NCBI GenBank assembly: GCA_003488325.1
Contig: DNLZ01000129.1
Location: 1 to 6,443 of the forward strand
Origin: Planctomycetaceae bacterium
GTDB taxonomy: Bacteria > Planctomycetota > Planctomycetia > Pirellulales > UBA1268
Length of the DNA stretch: 6,443 nt
Direction of reading: 5' to 3'
A program made the position numbers and the translations under genes. Positions within the stretch are counted from its first letter, which is position 1, and each line of letters starts with the position of its first letter. Below, piece by piece: positions 1 through 6,443 of this stretch. The notes beneath the pieces are model-generated. The model was not told where the DNA came from. It made no database searches and saw nothing but the letters and a program-made list of their open reading frames with translations.

Positions 1-49
1 GCCATGGATGGCCCGGCGGGCGTGAAAACAGCACGAGGTTGCGTCGTCG

Positions 50-616
50 TTACTCGACGAGATTGCAGGACGCCTCGACGACGGCCTTGATCTTCTCGTC
101 GGTCAGGCCGCCCTTGGCGAAGGCATGGTTCGCCTTGACCGTGCCGCCCTTGTAGCACACGACCGTGACGTCGGCGTCCGGGGCGATCTTGAACTCCGGC
201 GGGCCGTGCTGGGCGTCCTCCGGCACGACGAACGCGATCCGCTTGATGCCGTGCTTCGCGACGAAGTCGGCCGAGGCCTTCTTCATGGCGTCGGCATCGG
301 TGCCGATCATGTTCACGAAGCTCGTGAGCTTCTCCGACTGGTGCTCCTCGACCTCCTCCTCGATCTTCTTGAGGAGCTTGGCGAGCTTCTCGTCGGCCGA
401 CCGAGCGAACACCATCACCACGGGCCGCTGGCCCATCTTGCACCGGTAGCAGAGCGACTTCCCGTCGTCCACGCCGTCATCGGGATTGCCCGTGACCTTC
501 GTCACGATGAAGGCACCCACCGAGTCACCCACCTGTGGACCGCTGGTCACCTCGGCCCGGGCGACGCATGCCGCGCCGAACGCGAGCACCATCGCCGTCG
601 TGATTGCGAATCGCAT
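50..616 (-). CDS. Secreted thioredoxin-fold-like protein with a CYRC motif
   Basis: The product is 188 aa. I chose the ATG at 616-614 because a strong Shine-Dalgarno (AGAGGAG) sits 8 bases upstream and because this start puts a clean signal peptide at the N-terminus. The frame stays open to an ATG at 679, but that would add 21 non-signal-like residues. Residues 1-21 look like a Sec signal: Arg2, a hydrophobic core, and a likely cut after Ala-Arg-Ala (19-21). The mature part has cysteines at 56 and 59 (Cys-Tyr-Arg-Cys), 154 and 184. Strand and helix segments alternate in a thioredoxin-like order: strand 65-72, charged helix 74-95, strand 97-105, helix 108-122, strand 126-133, strand 150-158, C-terminal helix 172-184. 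The CxxC lies before the first of these strands, whereas in classical thioredoxins it follows the strand. Redox activity is therefore uncertain, and a structural disulfide or metal site is possible. The protein resembles hypothetical secreted proteins I recall from planctomycetes. No specific function can be assigned. It is probably periplasmic or exported. Confidence 0.85.
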   Translation of the reverse strand: MRFAITTAMVLAFGAACVARAEVTSGPQVGDSVGAFIVTKVTGNPDDGVDDGKSLCYRCKMGQRPVVMVFARSADEKLAKLLKKIEEEVEEHQSEKLTSFVNMIGTDADAMKKASADFVAKHGIKRIAFVVPEDAQHGPPEFKIAPDADVTVVCYKGGTVKANHAFAKGGLTDEKIKAVVEASCNLVE

Positions 617-782
617 GTCGAAATCTCCTCTGGGAACGGACGCCGCCATTTCCGTGGGACGGACCGGCCGCTTGTTCATCGTAGACTACCGCCGGTACGA
701 TCCGAGCGGCAACCTTCCCGACGCGCCACGATCGTGCGCGGCGGTTCTCCGGATTTTCGCCGCCCCGAAGCGTGAGAAACCG
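617..782. promoter_or_regulatory. Divergent intergenic region, presumably holding both promoters
   Basis: These 166 bases separate the minus-strand secreted-protein gene from the plus-strand aldehyde dehydrogenase gene, so promoters for both are expected here. On the plus strand the best hexamer pair I can find is TTGTTC (672-677) and TACGAT (696-701) with an 18-base gap. It matches the sigma-70 consensus at only 3 of 6 and 4 of 6 positions. The TACGAT is also one arm of a 6-bp inverted repeat, ATCGTA (678-683) and TACGAT (696-701), with 12 bases between. I found no convincing promoter for the minus-strand gene. The open frame that crosses this region on the plus strand lacks any gene-like product. 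No riboswitch or small RNA is apparent. Confidence 0.35.
625..631 (-). promoter_or_regulatory. Shine-Dalgarno site deciding the start of the secreted protein gene
   Basis: On the minus strand this reads AGAGGAG, 8 bases before the ATG at 616-614. It is a near-perfect anti-16S match at good spacing, and it selects this ATG over the in-frame ATG at 679. It is the strongest ribosome-binding site in the window. Confidence 0.75.
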
Positions 783-2261
783 ATGTCGACCGTCGTGACC
801 GGGCGCCGCAGTCAGACTCCGCTGATTCGGCAGACGCAGCTGTTCATCGACGGCCAGTGGACGCCGTCGCGCAGCGGCAACACGTTCACCACGATCGATC
901 CCGCCACCGAGGAGGTGATCGCACAGGTCGCGGAGGGGGACGCGGCCGACGTCGAGATGGCCGTGCGGGCGGCGCGACGGGCGTTCGATGACGGTCCGTG
1001 GCCGCGGATGAACGCCCGGGAGCGGGGCCGGATCATGCTGCGTCTGGCCGACCTCATCGAGGCCGAGATCGACGAACTTGCCGCGCTCGAGGCGCTCGAC
1101 AACGGCAAACCGGTCCGGGACGCGCGAACCGGCGACATCCCGCTGGCGCTCGACTGCCTGCGGTACTACGCGGGCTGGGCCGACAAGATCCACGGGCAGA
1201 CGATCCCGATCAACGGGAACTACTTCTGCTACACGCGGCGCGAGCCGGTCGGCGTGGCCGGCCAGATCATTCCGTGGAACTTCCCGATCCTGATGGTCGC
1301 GTGGAAGTGGGGGCCCGCGCTGGCGGCCGGCTGCACGATCGTGATGAAGCCGGCGGAACAGACGCCGCTGACGTGCCTGCGGCTGGCGCGGCTGGCACAG
1401 GAGGCGGGCGTGCCGGACGGCGTGATCAACGTGGTCCCCGGCTACGGCCCCACGGCGGGAGCGGCGATCGTGCGGCATCCGGGGATCGACAAGGTCGCTT
1501 TCACCGGATCGGGCGAGACCGCGCAGGTGATCATGCGCCAGGCGGCCGACCAGCTGAAGCGGCTCACGTTCGAGCTCGGCGGCAAGAGCCCCAACATCGT
1601 CTTCGCAGATGCCGACCTCGACGCGGCGGCCGCGGGCGCGCACGTCGGCATCTACCTCAATCAGGGGCAGTGCTGCTGCGCGGGGTCACGGCTCTTCGTC
1701 GAGGACCGGATCCACGACGCCTTCGTCGAGCGAATCGTGGCCGAGAGCCGCAGCCGCCGCGTGGGTGACCCGTTCGATCCCGCCACCCAGCAGGGGCCGC
1801 AGGTCGACCGGGCCCAGTTCGACAAGATCATGGGCTACGTCGACGCGGGACGTCGGGAGGGTGCGACGCTCGCCACCGGCGGAGGGCGGGTCGGGGAGCG
1901 GGGCTTCTTCATCCAGCCGACCGTCTTCACGAACGTGCGCGACGAGATGGCGATCGCCCGCGAGGAGATCTTCGGGCCGGTGCTCTCGGTGCTCAGGTTC
2001 TCGGACATCGACGAGCTGATCCGCCGTGCGAACGCCACGTCGTTCGGCCTGGCCGCCGCCGTCTGGACGCGCGACGTGACGCGGGCGCACGACGTCGCGA
2101 GGCGGCTCCGGGCCGGCACCGTCTGGGTCAACTGCTACGACGTGTTCGACGCCGCGGCGCCCTTCGGGGGCTTCAAGCAGTCGGGCTTCGGACGCGAGCT
2201 CGGCGAGAGGGGGCTCGAGCCCTACCTCGAACACAAGACGGTGACGGTGAGCCTGGCGTAA
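783..2261 (+). CDS. Aldehyde dehydrogenase, ALDH1/ALDH2-type
   Basis: This 492-aa protein has the normal full length for the NAD(P)-dependent aldehyde dehydrogenase superfamily, which oxidises aldehydes to carboxylic acids through a cysteine thiohemiacetal in the cytoplasm. All core residues are visible: Asn166 in Pro-Trp-Asn-Phe-Pro, cofactor-binding Lys189 in the KPAEQTP motif, general base Glu264 in ELGGKSP, nucleophile Cys298 (middle of Cys297-298-299 in QGQCCCAGSR), and Glu395/Phe397 in EEIFGP. The C-terminal region, with GTVWVNCYDVF followed by a PFGGFKQSG stretch, closely resembles mitochondrial ALDH2 and ALDH1. One departure is seen in the NAD-binding turn, where Gly242-Ser-Gly-Glu-Thr-Ala247 replaces the usual GSTxxG, so the second glycine is alanine. 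The frame is open upstream of ATG 783, but family alignment supports this start: the conserved LFIDGQW begins near residue 20. Its ribosome-binding site is weak (GAG at 774-776). It probably forms an operon with the molybdoenzyme 27 bases downstream. The physiological aldehyde cannot be read from the sequence. Confidence 0.96.
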   Translation: MSTVVTGRRSQTPLIRQTQLFIDGQWTPSRSGNTFTTIDPATEEVIAQVAEGDAADVEMAVRAARRAFDDGPWPRMNARERGRIMLRLADLIEAEIDELAALEALDNGKPVRDARTGDIPLALDCLRYYAGWADKIHGQTIPINGNYFCYTRREPVGVAGQIIPWNFPILMVAWKWGPALAAGCTIVMKPAEQTPLTCLRLARLAQEAGVPDGVINVVPGYGPTAGAAIVRHPGIDKVAFTGSGETAQVIMRQAADQLKRLTFELGGKSPNIVFADADLDAAAAGAHVGIYLNQGQCCCAGSRLFVEDRIHDAFVERIVAESRSRRVGDPFDPATQQGPQVDRAQFDKIMGYVDAGRREGATLATGGGRVGERGFFIQPTVFTNVRDEMAIAREEIFGPVLSVLRFSDIDELIRRANATSFGLAAAVWTRDVTRAHDVARRLRAGTVWVNCYDVFDAAAPFGGFKQSGFGRELGERGLEPYLEHKTVTVSLA

Positions 2262-2288
2262 CGCCTGCGAAAGGGGCCGTGCTGCATC

Positions 2289-4577
2289 ATGGGAAGGGTG
2301 ACCACCGGCGGCGGCTGGCGCGCCGTGCTCTACACGTTCAAGAAGGCCCGCGAGGCGGGCGGGCTCTGGGCGCTCTGGAAGGCCATGCGCTCGAAGAATG
2401 CCTGCAAGACCTGCGCCCTCGGCATGGGTGGCCAGGCCGGCGGCATGGTGAACGAGGCGGGGCACTTTCCGGAGGTCTGCAAGAAGTCGTTCCAGGCGAT
2501 GGTCGCGGACATGCAGGGCGCCGTGAAGCCCTCCTTCTTCGAGACCTACTCGATTCCACAGATGCGGCTCTTCTCACCTCGCGAGATGGAGCACTCGGGC
2601 CGCCTCGTGCAGCCGGTGATCCTCGAGAAGGGATCGCAGCACTACCGGCCGCTGCCGTGGGGCGAGGCGATGGAGCGGATCGCGGCGCGACTGACGCGGA
2701 CCGCGCCGGCCGAGAGCTTCTTCTACTTCAGCGGTCGTTCGAGCAACGAGGCGGGCTTTCTCCTGCAGCTCTTCGCCCGTCTCTACGGCACCAACCACGT
2801 CAACAACTGCTCCTACTACTGCCACCAGGCCAGCGGCGTGGGGCTGGCGAGCGTGATCGGCAGCGGCGCGGGCACGATCTCCCTCGACGACATGGAGAAG
2901 TCGGACTTCGTCATGCTCATCGGCGGCAACCCGGCGAGCAATCATCCGCGCATGATGCGCACGCTCATGACCGTGCGACGGCGACGCGGCAAGGTCGTGG
3001 TCGTCAATCCGATCGTCGAGACCGGGCTCGTGAACTTCTCGGTGCCGAGCGATCCGTGGGCCCTCTTCTTCGGCGCCGAGATCGCGAGCACCTACGTGCA
3101 GCCCTGGGTCGGGGGCGACCTCGCGCTCGTCTACGGTCTCATGAAGCGGCTGCGGGAGATGCAGGCCGAGTCGCCGCGGGCTGCCCCGGACGACGCGATC
3201 GTGGACGAGGGCTTTCTCCGCGAGCGCTGCACGGGCTGGGCCGAGCTTGCCGCCCGGCTCGACGGCCTCGCATGGGACGACATCGTGGCGAAGAGCGGCG
3301 TCGCGAAGCCCGTCATCGACGACCTCGCCCGCCAGTACGCCGCGGCGAAGCGGGCCGTCTTCGCCTGGACGATGGGCGTGACGCACCACCTCCATGGCGC
3401 GGCGACCGTGCAGGCGATCGCCGCCCTCGCCCTCATGCGCCGCATGGTGGGCCGGCCGGGTGCGGGGCTCCAGCCGATCCGGGGCCACTCCAACATCCAG
3501 GGCATGGGGACCGTGGGCGTCACGCCCACGCTCAAGAAGGCGATCTTCGACCGGCTCGAGCGACACTACGGCGTGGCGCTCCCCACGATGAAGGGCTACG
3601 ACACGCTCGACTGCCTGGAGGCGGCCGACCGGGGCGAGATGCGCTTCGCCCTCTGCCTGGGGGGCAACCTCTGGGGCGCGAGTCCCGATGCGACGTTCGC
3701 CGGTCGGGCAATGGGCCGGATCGACACCGTCGTCTACCTGAGCACGTCGTTGAACACCGGCCACGCGGGCGGCCTCGGCGCCGAGGAGACGATCATCCTC
3801 CCCGTGCTCGCGCGGGACGAGGAGCCGGAGCCCTCCACGCAGGAGAGCATGTTCAGCTACGTCAGGCTCTCCGACGGCGGCCCACCGCGGCACGTCGGGC
3901 CGCGCGCGGAAGTCGAGATCATCGCCGATCTTGCCAGCCGCGTGCTCGGCGAGGGGGGACCGGTCCGCTGGCGGGACATGGCCCACACCAGCACCATCCG
4001 GCGGGCGATCGCGGCGATCGTGCCGGGGCTCGAGCAGATCGCCGAGATCGACCGCACGCGGCAGGAGTTCTCGATCCCGGGACGCGCGCTCGACACGCCG
4101 CACTTCCCCACCGACGACGGCCGCGCCCATCTCGTCGTGCACGACCTCCCCCCGGCTCCCGCCGGCCTCATGCTCATGACCATTCGCAGCGAGGGGCAGT
4201 TCAACACCGTCGTCTACGAGGAGGAGGATCTCTACCGCAACCAGACGCGTCGGGACATCGTCCTCGTCCATCCCGACGACATCACCCGCTACGGCCTCAC
4301 GGCCGGAGGTCGCTGCCGGATCTCGAGCACGGCGGGCGAGATGCGGGGCCGGATCGTGTCGGCCTTCGAGCAGATCCGACCGGGATGCGTGGCGATGTAC
4401 TACCCGGAGTGCAACGTGCTCGTGCCGAAGTCGGCCGACCCGCTCTCGCGGACGCCCGCGTACAAGAGCATCGCCGTCACGCTGGCTCCCGACGACGCGA
4501 CGGTCGCCGCCCCGCGGCTCCAGCCGGAACTGGTCGCGGCCGGCACGCCGCGCGACGCGATGAAGCAGTGCGGCTGA
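2289..4577 (+). CDS. FdhF/YdeP-family molybdopterin oxidoreductase (formate dehydrogenase-like alpha subunit)
   Basis: This 762-aa enzyme belongs to the DMSO-reductase superfamily of molybdenum/tungsten bis-MGD enzymes, in the FdhF/YdeP clade (the TIGR01701-type formate dehydrogenase-like alpha subunits). The N-terminus carries Cys39-x2-Cys42-x21-Cys64, which would be the iron-sulfur region. Cys178, followed by His179, aligns with the Mo-ligating Sec140/His141 of E. coli FdhH. Arg398, in IRGHSNIQG, aligns with the formate-binding Arg333. The molybdopterin domain spans roughly residues 105-500, and the C-terminal molydopterin-dinucleotide-binding beta-barrel roughly 625-735 (starting MLMTIRSEGQFNT). 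No Tat signal or membrane segment is seen, so it is probably cytoplasmic. The ATG at 2289 follows AAGGGG at 2271-2276, a rather long 12-base spacing. It directly follows the aldehyde dehydrogenase gene and is likely co-transcribed with it. Formate oxidation is plausible because the His and Arg pair is kept, but substrates of this clade are mostly unproven. No FdhD or electron-transfer subunit gene is in view. Confidence 0.95.
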   Translation: MGRVTTGGGWRAVLYTFKKAREAGGLWALWKAMRSKNACKTCALGMGGQAGGMVNEAGHFPEVCKKSFQAMVADMQGAVKPSFFETYSIPQMRLFSPREMEHSGRLVQPVILEKGSQHYRPLPWGEAMERIAARLTRTAPAESFFYFSGRSSNEAGFLLQLFARLYGTNHVNNCSYYCHQASGVGLASVIGSGAGTISLDDMEKSDFVMLIGGNPASNHPRMMRTLMTVRRRRGKVVVVNPIVETGLVNFSVPSDPWALFFGAEIASTYVQPWVGGDLALVYGLMKRLREMQAESPRAAPDDAIVDEGFLRERCTGWAELAARLDGLAWDDIVAKSGVAKPVIDDLARQYAAAKRAVFAWTMGVTHHLHGAATVQAIAALALMRRMVGRPGAGLQPIRGHSNIQGMGTVGVTPTLKKAIFDRLERHYGVALPTMKGYDTLDCLEAADRGEMRFALCLGGNLWGASPDATFAGRAMGRIDTVVYLSTSLNTGHAGGLGAEETIILPVLARDEEPEPSTQESMFSYVRLSDGGPPRHVGPRAEVEIIADLASRVLGEGGPVRWRDMAHTSTIRRAIAAIVPGLEQIAEIDRTRQEFSIPGRALDTPHFPTDDGRAHLVVHDLPPAPAGLMLMTIRSEGQFNTVVYEEEDLYRNQTRRDIVLVHPDDITRYGLTAGGRCRISSTAGEMRGRIVSAFEQIRPGCVAMYYPECNVLVPKSADPLSRTPAYKSIAVTLAPDDATVAAPRLQPELVAAGTPRDAMKQCG

Positions 4578-4594
4578 CCGCCCCGCGGCTGACC
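4570..4594. repeat. 10-bp direct repeat at the convergent gene ends
   Basis: GCGGCTGACC occurs at 4570-4579 and again at 4585-4594, offset by 15 bases. The first copy contains the TGA stop (4575-4577) of the molybdoenzyme gene. The second ends on the last base of the convergent mutS stop codon. Between them is only a 4-bp stem, CCGC/GCGG (4578-4581 and 4585-4588), with a 3-base loop and no T-tract. This is not a convincing terminator, and the repeat may be a small tandem duplication or chance in GC-rich sequence. Confidence 0.5.
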
Positions 4595-6443
4595 TATTCG
4601 AAGAGCGACTTCTGCTCGGCTGCCGTCAGGCGCCGCCGGGGCCTCGGCTGCGGGGACGCACCGTCGGCCTCCAGGGCGAGGAGCAGGTCGCGGGCGCGAT
4701 CGATGACGGGGCCGGGCACGCCCGCCAGCCGCGCGACATGCACGCCCCAGCTGCGATCGGCCGCCCCCGGCGCGACGCGGTGGAGGAAGACGAGCCGGTC
4801 GCCGTCGCGGTGGACGAGCACCTGGGCGTTGCCGACGCCGGGGAGGCGTTCGAGCGCGGCGAGCTGGAGGTAGTGGGTCGCGAACAGCGTGCGACATCCC
4901 ACCCGCGCCTGCAGGTGCTCCACGACCGCCTGCGCGATGGCGAGGCCGTCGTGCGTGCTCGTGCCCCGTCCCACCTCGTCGAGGATGACGAGGCTGCGGG
5001 CGGTCGCGCGATTGAGGATGCGTGCCGTCTGCTCCATCTCGACCAGGAACGTGCTCGCCCCGCGGGCGAGGTCGTCGCCGGCGCCGATCCGCGCGAAGAG
5101 CCGATCGACGACGCCCACGCGGGCCCGCGCCGCAGGCACGAAGCTGCCCGCCTGGGCCAGCACCGTGACGAGCGCGGCCTGGCGGATGAACGTGCTCTTG
5201 CCCCCCATGTTCGGCCCGGTGACGAGCAGGATCGCCGGACCCGCCGGACCGGCGGCCTCGTCCCCGGTGCGGGCCTCGAGCGCGAGGTCGTTCGCCACGA
5301 GGGAGCCGGCCGGGAGCATCTCCTCGAGGACCGGGTGGCGTCCCGCCTCGACCACGAGCGCGCCGGCCGCATCGACCTCCGGCCGCACCCAGCCACGCGA
5401 TCGGGCCACGACCGCGAGCGACACGAGCGCGTCGAGGTCGGCGATCACGGCCGCCGCCCGGTCGAGCCTCGCGCGCTCCGCGGCGACGAAGTCGCGGAGC
5501 GCGTCGAGCAGGACGGTCTCGCGCCGCACGGCCTCGTCCTCGGCGCCGAGCACCTGTCGCTGCCGCTCGTCGAGCTCGGGCGTCGTGTAGCGCTCGGCGT
5601 TCTTCACCGTCTGCTTGCGGACGTAGTCGGCCGGCACCCGCGCCGCATGCGTGCGACCGACCTCGAGGAAGAAGCCGAACACGCGGTTGTAGCCCACCTT
5701 CAGCGACGCGATGCCGGTGCGTTCGATCTGCGCGGCCTGATAGCGGGTGATCCACTCCTTGCCACCGCTGGCAAGTTCGACGAGTTCGTCGAGCGCACGG
5801 TCGAAGCCGGGGCGGATGAAGCCGCCCTCGCGGTGATGGATCGGGCAGCCGTCCCGCAGCGTGCGGGCGATCCGCTCGGCGACGTCCGCGCAGGGATCGA
5901 TCGCTTCTCCGAGCGATCCGAGAAGCCCGTCGCGGGCCGCGAGCCGCTCCCGGAGCGACGGGAGCACCGCGGCGGCACGACCGATGCGCTCGAGATCGCG
6001 TGGGCCGGCCCGGCCGGTGACGACGCGGCCGATGAGCCGTTCGAGGTCGCCCACGTCCGCGAGCGATTCGGCCAGGCCGGCGGCGAGCGACGGGTCGTCC
6101 ACGAGCGCCGCCACGGCATCGAGCCGTGCGTCGATCGCGACGACGTCGACGAGCGGCGCCACGAGCCATTCCGCGAGACGCCTGGCCCCGAGCGGCGTCC
6201 GCGTGCGATCGAGCACGCCGACGAGCGAGCCCTCGCGTCGGCCGGTGGCGGCGGCTCGGACGAGTTCGAGGCTGCGGCGCGTGGCCTCGTCGATCTCCAT
6301 CCGGTGCCCGGGTCGCCAGGCGCCGAGCGTCTCGATGCGCGTGACGGCCGCCGGCTCGTTCTCGGAGAGGTAGGCCACCACGCCGCCGGCTGCCGCCAGC
6401 GCCGGGGCGTCCGTCCCGCGGTCGAAGCCGAGCCCTTCGAGGC
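4594..6443 (-). CDS. mutS: DNA mismatch repair protein MutS, 5' end outside the window
   Basis: This is the ATPase that recognises mispaired bases and recruits MutL. About 616 codons are visible, ending at TAG 4596-4594. The frame continues open through 6443 with MutS-like sequence, so the GTG at 6381 is not the start. Roughly 240 N-terminal residues (mismatch-binding domain with the Phe-x-Glu motif and most of the connector) lie beyond the edge. The visible part begins in the connector. It then shows the core/lever region (the EIDEATRRSLEL stretch near 6300-6255), the clamp domain with KVGYNRVFGFFLEV and VRKQTVKNAERY (roughly 5730-5580), and the ATPase: Walker A GPNMGGKST at 5217-5191, Walker B VILDE followed by GRGTSTHDG near 4989-4945, and FATHYLQL near 4884-4861. 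The protein ends soon after the ATPase helices with QKSLF (4614-4600), which fits the QxxLF beta-clamp-binding consensus. The longer C-terminal tetramerisation segment of E. coli MutS appears to be absent. It looks intact and is probably a housekeeping gene, convergent with the molybdoenzyme gene. Confidence 0.97.
   Translation of the reverse strand, partial: LEGLGFDRGTDAPALAAAGGVVAYLSENEPAAVTRIETLGAWRPGHRMEIDEATRRSLELVRAAATGRREGSLVGVLDRTRTPLGARRLAEWLVAPLVDVVAIDARLDAVAALVDDPSLAAGLAESLADVGDLERLIGRVVTGRAGPRDLERIGRAAAVLPSLRERLAARDGLLGSLGEAIDPCADVAERIARTLRDGCPIHHREGGFIRPGFDRALDELVELASGGKEWITRYQAAQIERTGIASLKVGYNRVFGFFLEVGRTHAARVPADYVRKQTVKNAERYTTPELDERQRQVLGAEDEAVRRETVLLDALRDFVAAERARLDRAAAVIADLDALVSLAVVARSRGWVRPEVDAAGALVVEAGRHPVLEEMLPAGSLVANDLALEARTGDEAAGPAGPAILLVTGPNMGGKSTFIRQAALVTVLAQAGSFVPAARARVGVVDRLFARIGAGDDLARGASTFLVEMEQTARILNRATARSLVILDEVGRGTSTHDGLAIAQAVVEHLQARVGCRTLFATHYLQLAALERLPGVGNAQVLVHRDGDRLVFLHRVAPGAADRSWGVHVARLAGVPGPVIDRARDLLLALEADGASPQPRPRRRLTAAEQKSLFE

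Noticed and set aside
1..49. A palindrome-like GCCATGGATGGC at 1-12 as a possible terminator or site downstream of the secreted-protein gene
   Set aside because: Its arms are only 5 bp with a 2-base centre. Nothing else in these 49 bases supports a terminator or gene.
617..679. A longer form of the secreted protein starting at ATG 679
   Set aside because: It would place 21 residues ahead of a well-formed signal peptide and would ignore the strong Shine-Dalgarno 8 bases before ATG 616.
486..782. An N-terminal extension of the aldehyde dehydrogenase frame upstream of ATG 783
   Set aside because: It overlaps the secreted-protein gene antisense, has no resemblance to ALDH N-termini, and would make the protein about 100 residues longer than the family norm.
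2574..4271. A minus-strand open frame of 565 codons antisense to the molybdoenzyme gene
   Set aside because: The composition is typical of antisense translation of GC-rich coding DNA. There is no family signature and no ribosome-binding context.
4578..4588. A hairpin terminator between the convergent genes
   Set aside because: The stem is only 4 bp, with a 3-base loop and no T-run on either side.
2279..4873. A plus-strand open frame of 864 codons overlapping the molybdoenzyme gene, longer than the real gene
   Set aside because: Its translation is dominated by Arg, Gly, Ala and Pro with no recognisable motif. It is the +1-type shadow of a GC-rich gene. The 2289 frame carries all the family motifs.
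4400..6169. A minus-strand open frame of 589 codons overlapping mutS
   Set aside because: Low-complexity Arg/Gly/Ala-rich translation without motifs, and it also crosses into the 3' end of the molybdoenzyme gene. It is a frame shadow of mutS.
6379..6381. GTG as a start codon for a short MutS
   Set aside because: The frame continues upstream to the window edge with sequence typical of the MutS connector, so this is an internal valine codon.

Overview
The window is very GC-rich and gene-dense, with third codon positions dominated by G and C. This produces several long open frames antisense to, or out of frame with, the real genes. Four protein-coding genes are supported: three complete and one running off the right edge. 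I see no RNA genes, mobile elements, CRISPR arrays or long repeats. The small secreted protein at the left end resembles ones I recall from Planctomycetota, and the N-terminus of the molybdopterin enzyme fits that group too. A planctomycete origin is therefore my best guess, but it rests on recall and not on a search.

Layout from left to right. A secreted, thioredoxin-fold-like small protein lies on the minus strand (50-616). A 166-base divergent region follows (617-782). Next comes a two-gene plus-strand unit: an ALDH1/ALDH2-type NAD(P)-dependent aldehyde dehydrogenase (783-2261) and, 27 bases downstream, a molybdopterin oxidoreductase of the FdhF/YdeP family (2289-4577). Sixteen bases beyond it, convergent on the minus strand, is the C-terminal three quarters or so of the mismatch-repair ATPase MutS (4594-6443). 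The MutS start lies beyond the window.

The two plus-strand genes are probably co-transcribed. An aldehyde dehydrogenase followed by a formate-dehydrogenase-like enzyme suggests a short oxidation route from an aldehyde to its acid and then further oxidation, with formaldehyde to formate to CO2 as one possibility. The sequence does not fix either substrate. No partner subunits, cofactor-insertion protein (FdhD) or electron-carrier gene lies within the window. MutS is a housekeeping gene that happens to converge on this unit, and the secreted protein is divergent from it with no evident functional link.

Most of the window looks like ordinary chromosomal content. I did not find a convincing new multi-gene system. 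The points most worth a second look are the aldehyde dehydrogenase/FdhF-YdeP pairing, the three-cysteine N-terminal motif of the molybdoenzyme, the displaced CxxC in the secreted protein, and an altered glycine motif in the aldehyde dehydrogenase.
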